Below are positions 35,266-43,956 of a stretch of DNA of 64,000 bases, one piece after another (position 1 is the stretch's first letter; each line of letters begins with the position of its first letter). A model generated the notes under the pieces. It saw nothing but the letters and a program-made list of their open reading frames with translations, had not been told where the DNA came from and made no database searches. Source of the stretch: Mycolicibacterium setense (lineage in GTDB: Bacteria; Actinomycetota; Actinomycetes; Mycobacteriales; Mycobacteriaceae). The translations under genes were made by a program, and so were the position numbers. Location of the stretch: contig NZ_JTJW01000008.1 of assembly GCF_000805385.1 (NCBI RefSeq), forward strand, positions 1-64,000, in the 5' to 3' direction.

Positions 35266-36627
35266 GTGACGTTCACCCACCACCTGTCCTTGATGCACGG
35301 CTGGGTTCCGACCAGCGTCCAAGTCGTCACCGCCGTGGTGCTGATCGCCGCCATCGGCTGGCGTACCCGCCGGTGGGCGCTCGTCTGGCTGCCGCTGGCC
35401 GCCGCGGTGGGCGGCATCCTGGTCGCCGGCACCAACTGGTACATCGAGTCCGAGGGGCTGGCGGGCAACCCTGCGCCCCGATCACTGTGGGTGTGGATCG
35501 GGCTGTCCGGTGTGGCGCTGGTGGTCCTGGTCGCCGGCTGGCGCGGCAGCCGGTGGTGGCGGCGCGGCACCGCGGTCATGGCGGTACCGCTGACCCTGTT
35601 GTGCACGGCCCTGGCGCTGAATCTGTGGGTGGGTTACTTCCCGTGGGTGCAGACCGCGTGGAACCAACTGACCGCCGGTCCGCTACCGGACCAGACCGAT
35701 CAGGTCACCGTCGCCGCGATGCAACGCCGAGGCGCCATGCCCGCCAAGGGCAGTGTGGTTCCGGTCGAGATTCCCAACACCGCCTCCGGATTCCGGCACC
35801 GTGGCGAATACGTGTATCTGCCGCCGGCCTGGTTCGCCGCCAATCCCCCGCCACAGTTGCCGACGGTGATGATGATCGGCGGCGAATTCAACACTCCTGC
35901 CGACTGGATGCGGGCGGGCAACGTGATCAAGACAATGGACGACTTCGCCGCCGCCCACCACGGGTACGCGCCGGTGCTGGCCTTCGTCGATCCGGGCGGG
36001 ACTTTCAACAATGACACCGAGTGCGTCAACGGCAAGCGCGGGAATTCGGCCGATCACCTCACCAAAGATGTTGTGCCCTATATGAACAGCCATTACGGCG
36101 TCAAACCGACCGCGGCCGGCTGGGGCATCGTCGGCTGGTCCATGGGCGGCACCTGCGCGGTGGATCTGGCGGTCATGCACCCCGAGTTGTTCAGTGCCTT
36201 CGTGGATATCGCGGGCGACATCGGCCCCAACTCGGGCACCAAGGCGCAGACCATCGACCGGCTGTTCGGCGGGAACGCCGCGGCCTGGGATGCCTTCGAC
36301 CCGACCACCGTGATCAACCGCCACGGCCAGTACGAGCAGACGGCCGGCTGGTTCGGCGTCAACGACACCTCGACGGCGGGCAAGCCCGCGGGCCGCGCCA
36401 ACGAACAGGCCCAGGCGGCCAATGCGCTGTGTGCGCTCGGTTCGAAGCACGGCATCGCCTGTGCGGTCGTAACCCAGCAGGGCACCCACGACTGGCCCTT
36501 CGCCAGCCACGCCTTCTCCTCGGCCCTGCCCTGGCTGGCCGGCGCGATCGGCACCCCGCAGGCGCCGGCGGTCGGCCTCCCCCAGTCGTCCGCCTCGCCG
36601 GCCTTCATCCAGACCGCCGCCAAATAG
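35266..36627 (+). CDS. Membrane-anchored esterase (putative esterase / FbpA-like fold)
   Basis: 453 residues. Four hydrophobic segments lie in the first 125 residues (about 20-38, 42-58, 74-92, 103-125), after which a soluble alpha/beta hydrolase domain faces outward. The fold resembles esterase D and the antigen 85 group: VYLPPAWFA, VMMIGGEFNTPADWM, the nucleophile elbow GWSMGGT (Ser about 288) and the final histidine in GTHDWPFASHAF. It probably acts on cell-envelope esters; the substrate is unknown. GTG 35266 starts the frame. It follows lysX after 47 bp, as Rv1639c follows lysX in M. tuberculosis, so it may share its transcript. Confidence 0.85.
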   Translation: MTFTHHLSLMHGWVPTSVQVVTAVVLIAAIGWRTRRWALVWLPLAAAVGGILVAGTNWYIESEGLAGNPAPRSLWVWIGLSGVALVVLVAGWRGSRWWRRGTAVMAVPLTLLCTALALNLWVGYFPWVQTAWNQLTAGPLPDQTDQVTVAAMQRRGAMPAKGSVVPVEIPNTASGFRHRGEYVYLPPAWFAANPPPQLPTVMMIGGEFNTPADWMRAGNVIKTMDDFAAAHHGYAPVLAFVDPGGTFNNDTECVNGKRGNSADHLTKDVVPYMNSHYGVKPTAAGWGIVGWSMGGTCAVDLAVMHPELFSAFVDIAGDIGPNSGTKAQTIDRLFGGNAAAWDAFDPTTVINRHGQYEQTAGWFGVNDTSTAGKPAGRANEQAQAANALCALGSKHGIACAVVTQQGTHDWPFASHAFSSALPWLAGAIGTPQAPAVGLPQSSASPAFIQTAAK

Positions 36628-36688
36628 CGACGGTCCTGCATACGAAAACCTGTGCACCGCTTGACCCGTGGACCTCGTTGGGCACCAG

Positions 36689-37225
36689 TCAGGTCGTATA
36701 GGTCCCAGCGGTGACTGCTCGGTGCACGGCTTCGACGGTTTCGGAGATGTCGAGGTCGGTGGTGTCGATCGCATTCGGCGAGTAGGGGCCCAAATCGGTG
36801 AATTGGTCCCAGAGAGCCAGTATCGGCTGTTCGTCGGTGAGCACTCCCGGTTCTGTGCGCTCCTGAGCACGCTTGAGTGCGGTCCGCCGGTCGGGACGAA
36901 GCACCACGTAATGGACCGTGATGTCAGGATGCTCACGGCTGACCTGCCGGTAGTGGTGAAGCATCCACGGTCCGACGATCCCGTCGACGATGGTCGTGTA
37001 GCCACCTGCCGCGTAGCCGAAGGCCGCGGCTGCGATCACACCGACGACGGTCTGGTTCTGTCGATCAGACTCCGGCAGATAAGGAGGGATCGCACCGCTG
37101 ACGATGGCATGCCAGAAATCATCGGTGTGCAGGTGCACCGCTCGGGCGTACCGAAGAGCCAGATTTCGCGCGATCGTCGTTTTACCGGAACCCGGGGAGC
37201 CGGACACGATGATGACATCGCTCAT
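36689..37225 (-). CDS. Small P-loop kinase (chloramphenicol phosphotransferase/AAA-like)
   Basis: 178 residues. The N-terminal Walker A is VSGSPGSGKTTIARNLA, followed by HTDDFWHAI, resembling small-molecule kinases such as chloramphenicol phosphotransferase and gluconate kinase. A DGIVGPWMLHHYR segment and VVLRPDRRTALKRAQERTEPG (lid region) follow. The substrate is unknown. ATG 37225 (MSDVIIV) is chosen over a start at 37240. It lies 101 bp after the unknown gene 37327-38472 on the same strand and might belong to that group, though no overlap links them. Confidence 0.8.
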   Translation of the reverse strand: MSDVIIVSGSPGSGKTTIARNLALRYARAVHLHTDDFWHAIVSGAIPPYLPESDRQNQTVVGVIAAAAFGYAAGGYTTIVDGIVGPWMLHHYRQVSREHPDITVHYVVLRPDRRTALKRAQERTEPGVLTDEQPILALWDQFTDLGPYSPNAIDTTDLDISETVEAVHRAVTAGTYTT

Positions 37226-37326
37226 ACGAACCCTTCCCATGTTCCACCGGCGTCGATGACGCGCTTGCTACCCGATTCTTCGGTGCTCCGGGAGGAGCTC
37301 GCAACGGAGTTTCTCGGCGGCTCTGC

Positions 37327-38472
37327 TCAGTAGTCGGATTCGGCCGCGAGTATCTCGGCGAGGAAGGCCGCGGCGGGCCGCGAATCGGACACCGCGGCGG
37401 GCCGCGAATCGGACACCGCGGCGGGCCGCGAATCGGACACCGCCGCGGCGAGCCGGGACCGCGCGAACGATCGCGCCCGGTCGCGGTCCGTCGCGGACTC
37501 GGCGGCGCCGGCAGCTCCGACCCGCACCGTGGTGTGTGACCAATCCAGATTCCAGGCCCGGGTTTCGCTGAGCGGCACGCCATCTGGATCGCGCAACGGC
37601 AGTACGGCGCGCCCCGTGGCGTCGAGGGCGCCGTAGCCGGCGCAGCCGCCACCGTGCAGTTCCACGTCGATGCCCGACGGCGAATCCGCACCTGCGAGCG
37701 CCACCTGCACCACCGCGTCCGTCCCCTCACCAGCTGCGGTGACCGACCACGCGATGGTGTCCTCGGCAGCATCGAACACTCCGGGCGGCACCGCCGACCA
37801 GTTCACGCTCGCCGATCCACCGGCGATCTGGCCGGTCGTGTTCGGTCCGCCGGCCCCGGCCGCGAGTGCGTAGTCTTCACGCCGAGCCACCGCGCTGACG
37901 TGTTCCGGCCAGTCCAAACCGATCTCGCCGGCCAATTCCCGGCACCTCTGCACCAATTCCCTGACCCGCGGATCACCTTGCCCGGCAATGGAATCGAGCG
38001 CGTCCAGGTGCGGCGCCAGCAGTCCCGCCACGTCGGAGTCGAAGGTGTCATCGGTGAAGTAGTCGTCGGCTGCCTGGGTCAGCAGCGCGACTTCCGCGTC
38101 GAGCACGGCACGATCCAGCGCCGCGATGCCGTCCCGGTCGCTGGCCGGCCACCAACGTCGTAGCCAGTGTCCGATCGCCAAACGGCGCAACGTATCCGTC
38201 GAGCCGGGCAGGAGGCCCACGCCTGGTACGTCGAGCGGTTGCCCGGGTTCGTGGTGGCGCAGCGCCTCCAGAACCGCGACATGGCCGGCCTCGCCGAGCA
38301 CCTGCCACAGCCAATCCGCGCGTTCCGGATCGGTGAAGGTGATCGTCGGTGCGGCGTCCCCGTCGACCACCCACGACAGCACGGCACCGCTTACCTCGAG
38401 CACCGCCACCAGGGGTGCACCGTCGACCAGCGTGCCGGTGCTCCACAGTCCGGCGTCGTCCCCCAATTTCAC
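37327..38472 (-). CDS. Protein of unknown family, co-translated with the next gene upstream
   Basis: 381 residues, acidic, no membrane segment. I recognise no domain. The N-terminal part has alternating strands (STGTLVDGAPLVAVLEVSGAVLSWVVDGD), the middle is helical, and near residue 285-335 a beta-rich stretch ends PLSETRAWNLDWSHTTVRVG. The C-terminus carries three exact eight-residue repeats (VSDSRPAA) encoded by a 24-bp tandem repeat. The GTG at 38472 overlaps the stop of the upstream gene by four bases (GTGA), so the two are translationally coupled and probably work in a fixed ratio. It is the distal member of the TPR/CHAT gene group. Confidence 0.78.
   Translation of the reverse strand: MKLGDDAGLWSTGTLVDGAPLVAVLEVSGAVLSWVVDGDAAPTITFTDPERADWLWQVLGEAGHVAVLEALRHHEPGQPLDVPGVGLLPGSTDTLRRLAIGHWLRRWWPASDRDGIAALDRAVLDAEVALLTQAADDYFTDDTFDSDVAGLLAPHLDALDSIAGQGDPRVRELVQRCRELAGEIGLDWPEHVSAVARREDYALAAGAGGPNTTGQIAGGSASVNWSAVPPGVFDAAEDTIAWSVTAAGEGTDAVVQVALAGADSPSGIDVELHGGGCAGYGALDATGRAVLPLRDPDGVPLSETRAWNLDWSHTTVRVGAAGAAESATDRDRARSFARSRLAAAVSDSRPAAVSDSRPAAVSDSRPAAAFLAEILAAESDY
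37368..37439. repeat. Three perfect 24-bp tandem repeats inside a coding region
   Basis: Three identical 24-bp units run from 37368 to 37391, 37392 to 37415 and 37416 to 37439. A partial unit continues on the right. They encode VSDSRPAA-type octapeptides near the C-terminus of the protein at 37327-38472. The unit is a multiple of three, so gain or loss of copies would not shift the frame. Confidence 0.95.
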
Positions 38473-39815
38473 TGTGCCACCTGAACTTCCAGCATCGTTT
38501 TGATCCGCTGCCGGTGATCCAGACTGACCGATCGGGCCACCCCTTCGAGCAAGGAGCGAAACTCGTCGATTTCCCCGCAGGACTCCTGCCACACGTCGCG
38601 GCCGTGCAACCGCGCCCACAACCGGCTCAGATATGGCCGCGCGAACACGCCGAGATCGTCGATGACCTGCCGCTGACGCGGGTGCACTGCCGTACCGGCC
38701 GCCAGGTAACGGCGGGCATGCAGCACATAGGCCTCCTTGGCCAGCCGGGCCTGGATACGTGCCGACAGTTGGTAGCGTCCCGACGCTGCCGCATCGAGCG
38801 GACGCAGGTCGGTGGCCACCTCGATGCCGGCGAGGAGCCCGGCCTGTTTGTCCTCGGCGAGCAACCCCCACGGCGCGCAGGCCCTGTCCACCTCCTCGGC
38901 GCACAGCAGCGGCAGATCTGGCAGTTCATCGCGGTCCATGGCCCGGCGCAATGTCCCCCGCACCCGGTCCACCACGCTGCGGTCCAGCGGACGGTCCCCG
39001 TCCCCCGGCCCGCTGATCGCCGGGGCTTGTTGCGGCAGAACCGAACTCAGCCCGATATCGACGATCGACCATGGCAGCCCGGACTCGGCCCGGCGGGCCA
39101 GGGCACCCAGGTTGTACGGGGTCGCGTCGGCCACCAAAGCCGACCACACCCGCTGCCGGGCCGCCTCGGCGCGGTGACTCTCGGCCGGCCCCAGCACTGT
39201 GGCCAGCCCGGCGAAGAACGGGCCGGTGATCGCGTCGGACGCGACAACATCGTCCCAGCTGCGCTCGAGTTGGCGCCCCAACCGCTCGACGACCTGCGGC
39301 TCGGCCACGTACGCGGTGAGCGCCTCGACCGCCGTGCGGTCACGGCCTTCATGCAGGTCGGCAAGCACCTCGGCCGCGACCTCTGCCCGGTCGGACGCCG
39401 GGGCGCCTCGCGTCACCGCGAGCTCGAAACATGCCGGGAAGTACAGCTCCTGGGCATTGCCGGTCGTGATGCGCAGCCGCCGGCGCTGCTGTTTGAGCTC
39501 GGTGAACCAGGCCGCGGCGGCGCGCAGGTGTGGCCCGTTACGCACCACCTGCTCGTGCAACTCGGCCGCGACATCGGGAGCCAGGACCGGCGCCGAGAAA
39601 TGGGTGTTGCTGCGCAGCCGGAGCACCAGGGGGTCGATGATCCGTTTGACCGTCCGGCGCAGCGGCCCACCGTCGTCGCCGCTGAACACCTCGACGCCGG
39701 GACCGAGCGCGCGCCACGCCCGGTCGATCACGGCGCGGCGCGGCTGCTGCGCCGCCGCCTTCACGCCCGCATTGGGGCCTGCCGCAGCGCCGGCTGTTTC
39801 AGACCCGATGCTCAC
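38469..39815 (-). CDS. Protein of unknown family in the TPR/CHAT cluster
   Basis: 448 residues, mostly helical by composition, arginine-rich, without membrane segments or signal peptide. I recognise no domain; IVDIGLSSVLPQQ and RRLRITTGNAQELYFPACFELAV are its most ordered stretches. GTG 39815 (VSIGSETAG) is the chosen start, with a weak ribosome site. Its last four bases overlap the next gene, so both are translated together. It is divergent from a small membrane protein gene at 39877 across 61 bp. Because a CHAT protease lies next door, this pair could be its substrates or effectors (inference only). Confidence 0.78.
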   Translation of the reverse strand: MSIGSETAGAAAGPNAGVKAAAQQPRRAVIDRAWRALGPGVEVFSGDDGGPLRRTVKRIIDPLVLRLRSNTHFSAPVLAPDVAAELHEQVVRNGPHLRAAAAWFTELKQQRRRLRITTGNAQELYFPACFELAVTRGAPASDRAEVAAEVLADLHEGRDRTAVEALTAYVAEPQVVERLGRQLERSWDDVVASDAITGPFFAGLATVLGPAESHRAEAARQRVWSALVADATPYNLGALARRAESGLPWSIVDIGLSSVLPQQAPAISGPGDGDRPLDRSVVDRVRGTLRRAMDRDELPDLPLLCAEEVDRACAPWGLLAEDKQAGLLAGIEVATDLRPLDAAASGRYQLSARIQARLAKEAYVLHARRYLAAGTAVHPRQRQVIDDLGVFARPYLSRLWARLHGRDVWQESCGEIDEFRSLLEGVARSVSLDHRQRIKTMLEVQVAQ

Positions 39816-39876
39816 GGGCACCAGGATAGAGCCGAAGTTGGGTTCGGTAGCCGACACCCGGCAGGACCCTGGGCAC

Positions 39877-40320
39877 ATGACCGACGCCGTGCTCCTCACC
39901 GTCCTGTGCCTGATGGGCGCCGGCGCCGCGCTGACCGCCGCGCGTCGGGCCAGATGCCCGCGGCCCAACGATGAGGCCGACGAGCGTCTGGTCACCCTGG
40001 GCGAACTGGTGGCCGAATTCGATCACATGCTGGTGCGCAAGGGATTGCTGACCGGCGCCCAGGTGGCGCTGATCCGAACCGGAACCCGGTCACGCGGCAT
40101 CATCACCGGTATGCGCGCCACCGGTGCGATCCGTGAGGACTGCCGCGAGGTCGAGCTCGACCTGATGGTCAGCCGCCGCGGTGGAGGTCAGTTTCCGGTA
40201 CGCCAGCGCGCGCTCGTACCGGCGACAGCCCTGGCGAAAGTGACGCCCGGCAACGTGATCGAGGCCTACTACCGGCCCGGTGACGAGAGCACCGTCGCGG
40301 TGTGCGTGTCCCCGGCTTGA
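39877..40320 (+). CDS. Small membrane-anchored protein with actinobacterial beta domain
   Basis: 147 residues. A single N-terminal hydrophobic segment (about 4-22) anchors it. After a charged helix (about 35-55) comes a beta-rich module of a type common in actinobacterial membrane proteins: GTRSRGIITGMRATGAI, ELDLMVSR, RQRALVPATALAKVTPGNVIEAYYRPGDESTVAV. The function is unknown. It is the only plus-strand gene in the TPR/CHAT cluster; its stop lies one base before the end of the convergent CHAT gene, which may make their mRNA 3' ends complementary. Confidence 0.75.
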   Translation: MTDAVLLTVLCLMGAGAALTAARRARCPRPNDEADERLVTLGELVAEFDHMLVRKGLLTGAQVALIRTGTRSRGIITGMRATGAIREDCREVELDLMVSRRGGGQFPVRQRALVPATALAKVTPGNVIEAYYRPGDESTVAVCVSPA

Positions 40321-40321
40321 T

Positions 40322-41545
40322 TCAACGGGCGCCGTCGACGGTGAACGTGGCCAGCGCCGCCCAGTGCAACGGGGTGGCGGTGCGGTCGCCGTCGCGCCAC
40401 CGCCGCATCGTGGCCCGCTGCCAGCGGTTCACCGCCCGGCCCGCGTCGTCGGCGCGATGCGCCAGATCGACCCCGACGATGGTGTCCGCCATGGGATCCG
40501 CAAGGCTCGCATCCACGTCCGCAGGGCTGAACTGACGGAACCCGGCAGTCGTCGGCAGCGACCACAAGGTCGCCGTCACCGCTTGAGCGCCGCCCAGAAT
40601 CATCGCCGCGACCAAGCCGGCCGCTTCGTCGAACCGGTAGTCGCCGCCGGAGGCACACGCCAGCAACGCGACTCGGGGCGGGATCGGCAGCTGAGCCGCG
40701 ATCATCTCCCCCGCGCTGAGCGGCCGGTCTTCGGCCAGATGCAGGGCGGCACGGTCGGCGTGCCCGGCAGCACCGTCGGCGGCACTGGCATGCCCGACGT
40801 AGAGCAGCCGGCTCGGGTCCTGCGCGCACGCGTCGGCCAACCAGCGCCGGTCGGTGTCGGTGCGGCGGAACAGCTCGACGGCCTCGTCGACCTTCGGCAG
40901 GACGGCGTGTCCGGCCACCAGCTCACCGAAGTGCTCCGACAACGGCATCTGCGGCGACGGACGGCCCAGCACCGAGCCCAGCGCCGAATCCGGCCGCTGC
41001 CCGGGGATTCGGGGATCCAGCACCAGCACCGGCGGGCGCCCGGCGCGGTCCTGCCAGCGGGCGGGCCTACGCGGCGCGTGAACGATGTTGGGCGGCGCGG
41101 CCATCAGCACGTCGACCAACTCCATCAGGCGGAAGCTGTCGGGGCCGGGCATCGCGAGCTGCCCCCAGGGCACCCGGGCCAGCCGTGGGCTCGGCGTCAC
41201 GAACAGCACCGGCCGGATGTCGGCAACGCAATCGGCCAGCAGCTGCCAGCCGGCGATGCCGATCAGATGCGAGCCCAGCAGTCGGGCCAGTTCGAGTTCG
41301 GCATCCGGCGTGGCGAATGCGCCTGACGTGACGGCCCGTTCAATTGCCTGGGCGGGTGTTTCGGTGTCCATCGGATCCGGCAGCGCCGGGTTGAGCGCGG
41401 CCTCCACCGCCTGCATGTGCGGTTCCTCTATCACCCAGGTGACCGAGCGCTCCGGCGCGCCGACCACCCGCAGGCTGACATAGGTCGCGATGCCGACGTC
41501 GGCGAACCGCATCACCAAGGTTTCGGTCACGGCCACGTCGTCCAT
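40322..41545 (-). CDS. CHAT-domain cysteine protease
   Basis: 407 residues. The C-terminal CHAT (caspase HetF-associated with TPR) domain is clear: catalytic histidine in LLYVGHASA (His252) and catalytic cysteine in VALLACASGGDYRFDEAAGLVAAMILGGAQAVTATLW (Cys297), both present, so the enzyme should be active. The N-terminal 100 residues hold a beta-rich region of unknown fold. CHAT proteases are activated by partner proteins, often TPR sensors, and cleave specific bacterial targets such as gasdermins or Csx30 in other systems. The gene overlaps the upstream TPR gene by 19 bp. No gasdermin-like membrane protein is visible nearby. Confidence 0.88.
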   Translation of the reverse strand: MDDVAVTETLVMRFADVGIATYVSLRVVGAPERSVTWVIEEPHMQAVEAALNPALPDPMDTETPAQAIERAVTSGAFATPDAELELARLLGSHLIGIAGWQLLADCVADIRPVLFVTPSPRLARVPWGQLAMPGPDSFRLMELVDVLMAAPPNIVHAPRRPARWQDRAGRPPVLVLDPRIPGQRPDSALGSVLGRPSPQMPLSEHFGELVAGHAVLPKVDEAVELFRRTDTDRRWLADACAQDPSRLLYVGHASAADGAAGHADRAALHLAEDRPLSAGEMIAAQLPIPPRVALLACASGGDYRFDEAAGLVAAMILGGAQAVTATLWSLPTTAGFRQFSPADVDASLADPMADTIVGVDLAHRADDAGRAVNRWQRATMRRWRDGDRTATPLHWAALATFTVDGAR

Positions 41546-43272
41546 TCCGCGCCCGGCGCGGTGACGTCCCGGCCGTACCGCTGCTGTGCCAGTTGCCGGT
41601 AGTGGCTCATGATCGGCCCCGAAGTCGGGTCCATCCGCAGTTCGGGCAGCGGTCCGAGCCTGGTCAGCGCTCCTTCACCGCCGAGCGGCTCCGCGGCGGC
41701 CGCGACGGCGAGCTGCGGCGCGAGTTCGGCCTCGACGGGCACGACGGCCGTGGCGGTTTCGGTCCAGTCGGCGGCCGGGCTCGACTCATCGGCTCGATCT
41801 GTGCTGAAAGTTCCTCGTGCGCTGTGATATTCGATCAGCTCACAGGTCAGCTCGGTATTGTCCGATTCCCAGGCCACCGCGAACGCTCCCGCCATCAAGG
41901 GCGCCGCAACGCTGTTGGCCCACCGGGCCCTGGCTCCCGCGTCGGTGATCGTGTATCGCACCGAATCAACGGCCAGCGCCGCCGGGACCTTCAGGTCGGC
42001 GGCCCGATCGAGCTTGGCCATCCCGCGGCGGTACCTGCGACTACCCGGGCGGCAGTTGAACGTGCCGGAGCCTGCGGCATGCCGAGCCTCGACCTGTTCC
42101 CAACTCTGCCCCGGTTTGCCCAAACCGTCGAAGCCCATCCCCGCCAGTGCGTCGGCGCGCCAGATGTTGCCCAGGTGCGCATCCAACCGCGCGTACTGCA
42201 ACCAACTGCTTCGCGCCGAGGCATCCAGCAGGCTCCTGGCCTCGTCCACCATCGCGATTGCCTCGTCGAAGGCGCCGCGGAACAGAGCTATCCAACTCCG
42301 TTGCAACAGAATTCGGTGAATATGCAAGGGTCGGTCAATTTCGCGCCAATGCCGCTCGGCGTGCTCCCAGCATTCGTCGGCCTCCCGCAACCTGCCCAGT
42401 CCCACCCGGATCAGTCCGAAGTACAGCCAGCTCCGGGATACGTCATGGGCGCGGGCATGCTCGGCGATCACCGGGTAGGCCTCCGTCACCAGGTCCTGGG
42501 TGTCGGAGTACTGACCGGCCGACCAGGCCGCGGCCCCCCGCTCGAGCTGGGCGCGGGCGGTGGCGAGTTTCCAGTCACGGGCCTGCGCCCGGGCCCCGGC
42601 GCGGCGCAGCCATGGTTCGGCCTCGTCGAGGCGACCGGACTCGATGCAGAACCGGCCGTAGCCGAGCGCTCCGGTGACGAAAAGGTGATCGGTCTCTGCG
42701 TCGTCCGCTCCGGGCCCCGCATTCTGCAGCACGTCGAGCACCTCGGCCCACACCGGCACCGATGCGGCATACAGGTCGTCGTCGCACAGGCTGCTCGCGA
42801 TCAGAATCCTGGTGTGGCAGATCAGGTTACGATGTTCGGTCCGCAAATCGTCGAAGTCCCCTGAGGTTTCGATCAGGGCCTCCAGATGAGCTGCGGCATC
42901 GTCATGATCGCCGCGGGCCGCGGCGAGCCCCGCCTCGAGGAATGCGACACGACGGGAGTACCGGCAGATCATGTGATCGATCTCGGAATCGGACATGGTG
43001 ACCTGCGCGGCAAGGTCAGGGCGTTGTCCGGCCCGGATCGCGACGTAGATCGACAGACAGTCGCGGATGCGCGAAATGCTTTCCACCACACCCTCATACG
43101 CGGTGCGCACCAGGTAGATCTCACCGAGTTGGGCGAACACTTCGAGTGCGTAGTCGTCGCGGTCGGCCTGCTCGATCAGGGGCAGCAGGGACACCAGCAC
43201 ATCGCGCGCGGCAGTCTCGTCGGCAGCCAGCGTCAGCTGACGGGCGCGGTCGAGATCGCCGGCGATGGTCAC
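41527..43272 (-). CDS. Tetratricopeptide-repeat protein, partner of the CHAT protease
   Basis: 581 residues, a helical repeat protein. TPR-like pairs are visible from about residue 15 to 400, for example ALGYGRFCIESGRLDEAEPWLRRA, ERGAAAWSAGQYSDTQDLV and LFRGAFDEAIAMVDEARSLLD. The last 150 residues lose the repeat pattern and end in a Pro/Gly-rich tail. GTG 43272 is chosen, since the longer frame only adds residues from an upstream hairpin region. It overlaps the CHAT gene by 19 bp, so this is a two-gene TPR-CHAT unit; the TPR protein is likely the sensor or scaffold. No transmembrane or known ligand domain is seen. Confidence 0.85.
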   Translation of the reverse strand: MTIAGDLDRARQLTLAADETAARDVLVSLLPLIEQADRDDYALEVFAQLGEIYLVRTAYEGVVESISRIRDCLSIYVAIRAGQRPDLAAQVTMSDSEIDHMICRYSRRVAFLEAGLAAARGDHDDAAAHLEALIETSGDFDDLRTEHRNLICHTRILIASSLCDDDLYAASVPVWAEVLDVLQNAGPGADDAETDHLFVTGALGYGRFCIESGRLDEAEPWLRRAGARAQARDWKLATARAQLERGAAAWSAGQYSDTQDLVTEAYPVIAEHARAHDVSRSWLYFGLIRVGLGRLREADECWEHAERHWREIDRPLHIHRILLQRSWIALFRGAFDEAIAMVDEARSLLDASARSSWLQYARLDAHLGNIWRADALAGMGFDGLGKPGQSWEQVEARHAAGSGTFNCRPGSRRYRRGMAKLDRAADLKVPAALAVDSVRYTITDAGARARWANSVAAPLMAGAFAVAWESDNTELTCELIEYHSARGTFSTDRADESSPAADWTETATAVVPVEAELAPQLAVAAAAEPLGGEGALTRLGPLPELRMDPTSGPIMSHYRQLAQQRYGRDVTAPGAEWTTWP

Positions 43273-43299
43273 CTGTGCACCATATAGAAAGCGGCGGGC

Positions 43300-43326
43300 G
43301 TGCCCGGCAAATGGTCTGCCGGGCAC
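43300..43326 (-). terminator. Terminator-like hairpin after the LpqH-like gene
   Basis: Perfect 10-bp arms (43300-43309 and 43317-43326) with a seven-base loop, extended by a further GC-rich 5 bp, lie 19 bp after the stop of the lipoprotein gene on the minus strand. The following CGCTTTCTATATGG is only weakly T-rich. It separates that gene from the TPR gene, whose start is about 28 bp further on. Confidence 0.6.
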
Positions 43327-43344
43327 ACCCGCCATGTCGGGAGA

Positions 43345-43839
43345 TCAGCTGCACGACACCGTGATGGTGAACGGCTTGTTGATCATCCCGGCCATCGGGT
43401 TCTTCATGTCGGCGCCCGACGCCTCACCGGTGATCGTGTAGGTGTCGCCGTCGACCTTGACCTCGGCAGAGCCGACCTTGACGCCCATGCCCTCACTCAC
43501 CGCCAGGGCGCTTCCGTCGTAGACCAGACCCAGCGATTCGACCTTCGGCGTGGCCTCGTCGGTCATCACCACGCCCAGGCCCTGCTGACCGCCGATCGCG
43601 GCGCTGGCCACGTTGATCTTGCCGCCCTGCTTCACACACGTGACCGAGTTGAGGTCGAGTCCGGCCAGGTCCGATCCATCGACTTTGACCTGGGTGTTGC
43701 TCCCCGAGCTCACCTTGGTCTCGGCCGCCGCCGGCTTGTCCGCGGGCTTGTCGGCCGCCTTGTCGTTCGAGCAGCCGACCAGCACCGCGCCGGTGGCGAG
43801 CAGTCCCATGGCACCTGCGATAACTCGATTGATGGTCAT
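43345..43839 (-). CDS. LpqH-like (19-kDa antigen family) lipoprotein
   Basis: 164 residues. A signal peptide ends in the lipobox LVGC (Cys23), so it is lipidated and attached to the outside of the plasma membrane. A short Lys/Ala/Pro linker with repeated ADKPADKP follows, then the compact beta domain of the 19-kDa family: TQVKVDGSDLAGLDLNSVTCVKQGGKINVAS ... GDTYTITGEASGADMKNPMAGMINKPFTITVSCS, with the two conserved cysteines. It belongs to the LpqH family, with more than one copy in mycobacteria. The ATG 43839 has GGGGAAC upstream. Confidence 0.92.
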   Translation of the reverse strand: MTINRVIAGAMGLLATGAVLVGCSNDKAADKPADKPAAAETKVSSGSNTQVKVDGSDLAGLDLNSVTCVKQGGKINVASAAIGGQQGLGVVMTDEATPKVESLGLVYDGSALAVSEGMGVKVGSAEVKVDGDTYTITGEASGADMKNPMAGMINKPFTITVSCS

Positions 43840-43956
43840 TGGATGTTCCCCTTCGTTCCACGTTGCCCCGATGGCTCCGTCGTGTCCTGAAGTCTTGGCG
43901 GGGCGTTGGGCTACCGATCCCAAGAACCGTCGGTTCCCGCAGGTAACGTGGGGTAC

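Noticed and set aside
36689..37225. The small P-loop kinase considered as a zeta-toxin-like or resistance gene
   Set aside because: No antitoxin gene lies beside it and the motifs fit several harmless small-molecule kinase families.
37368..37439. The 24-bp repeats considered as a CRISPR array
   Set aside because: The units are directly adjacent without spacers, in frame within a coding region, and no cas genes are present.
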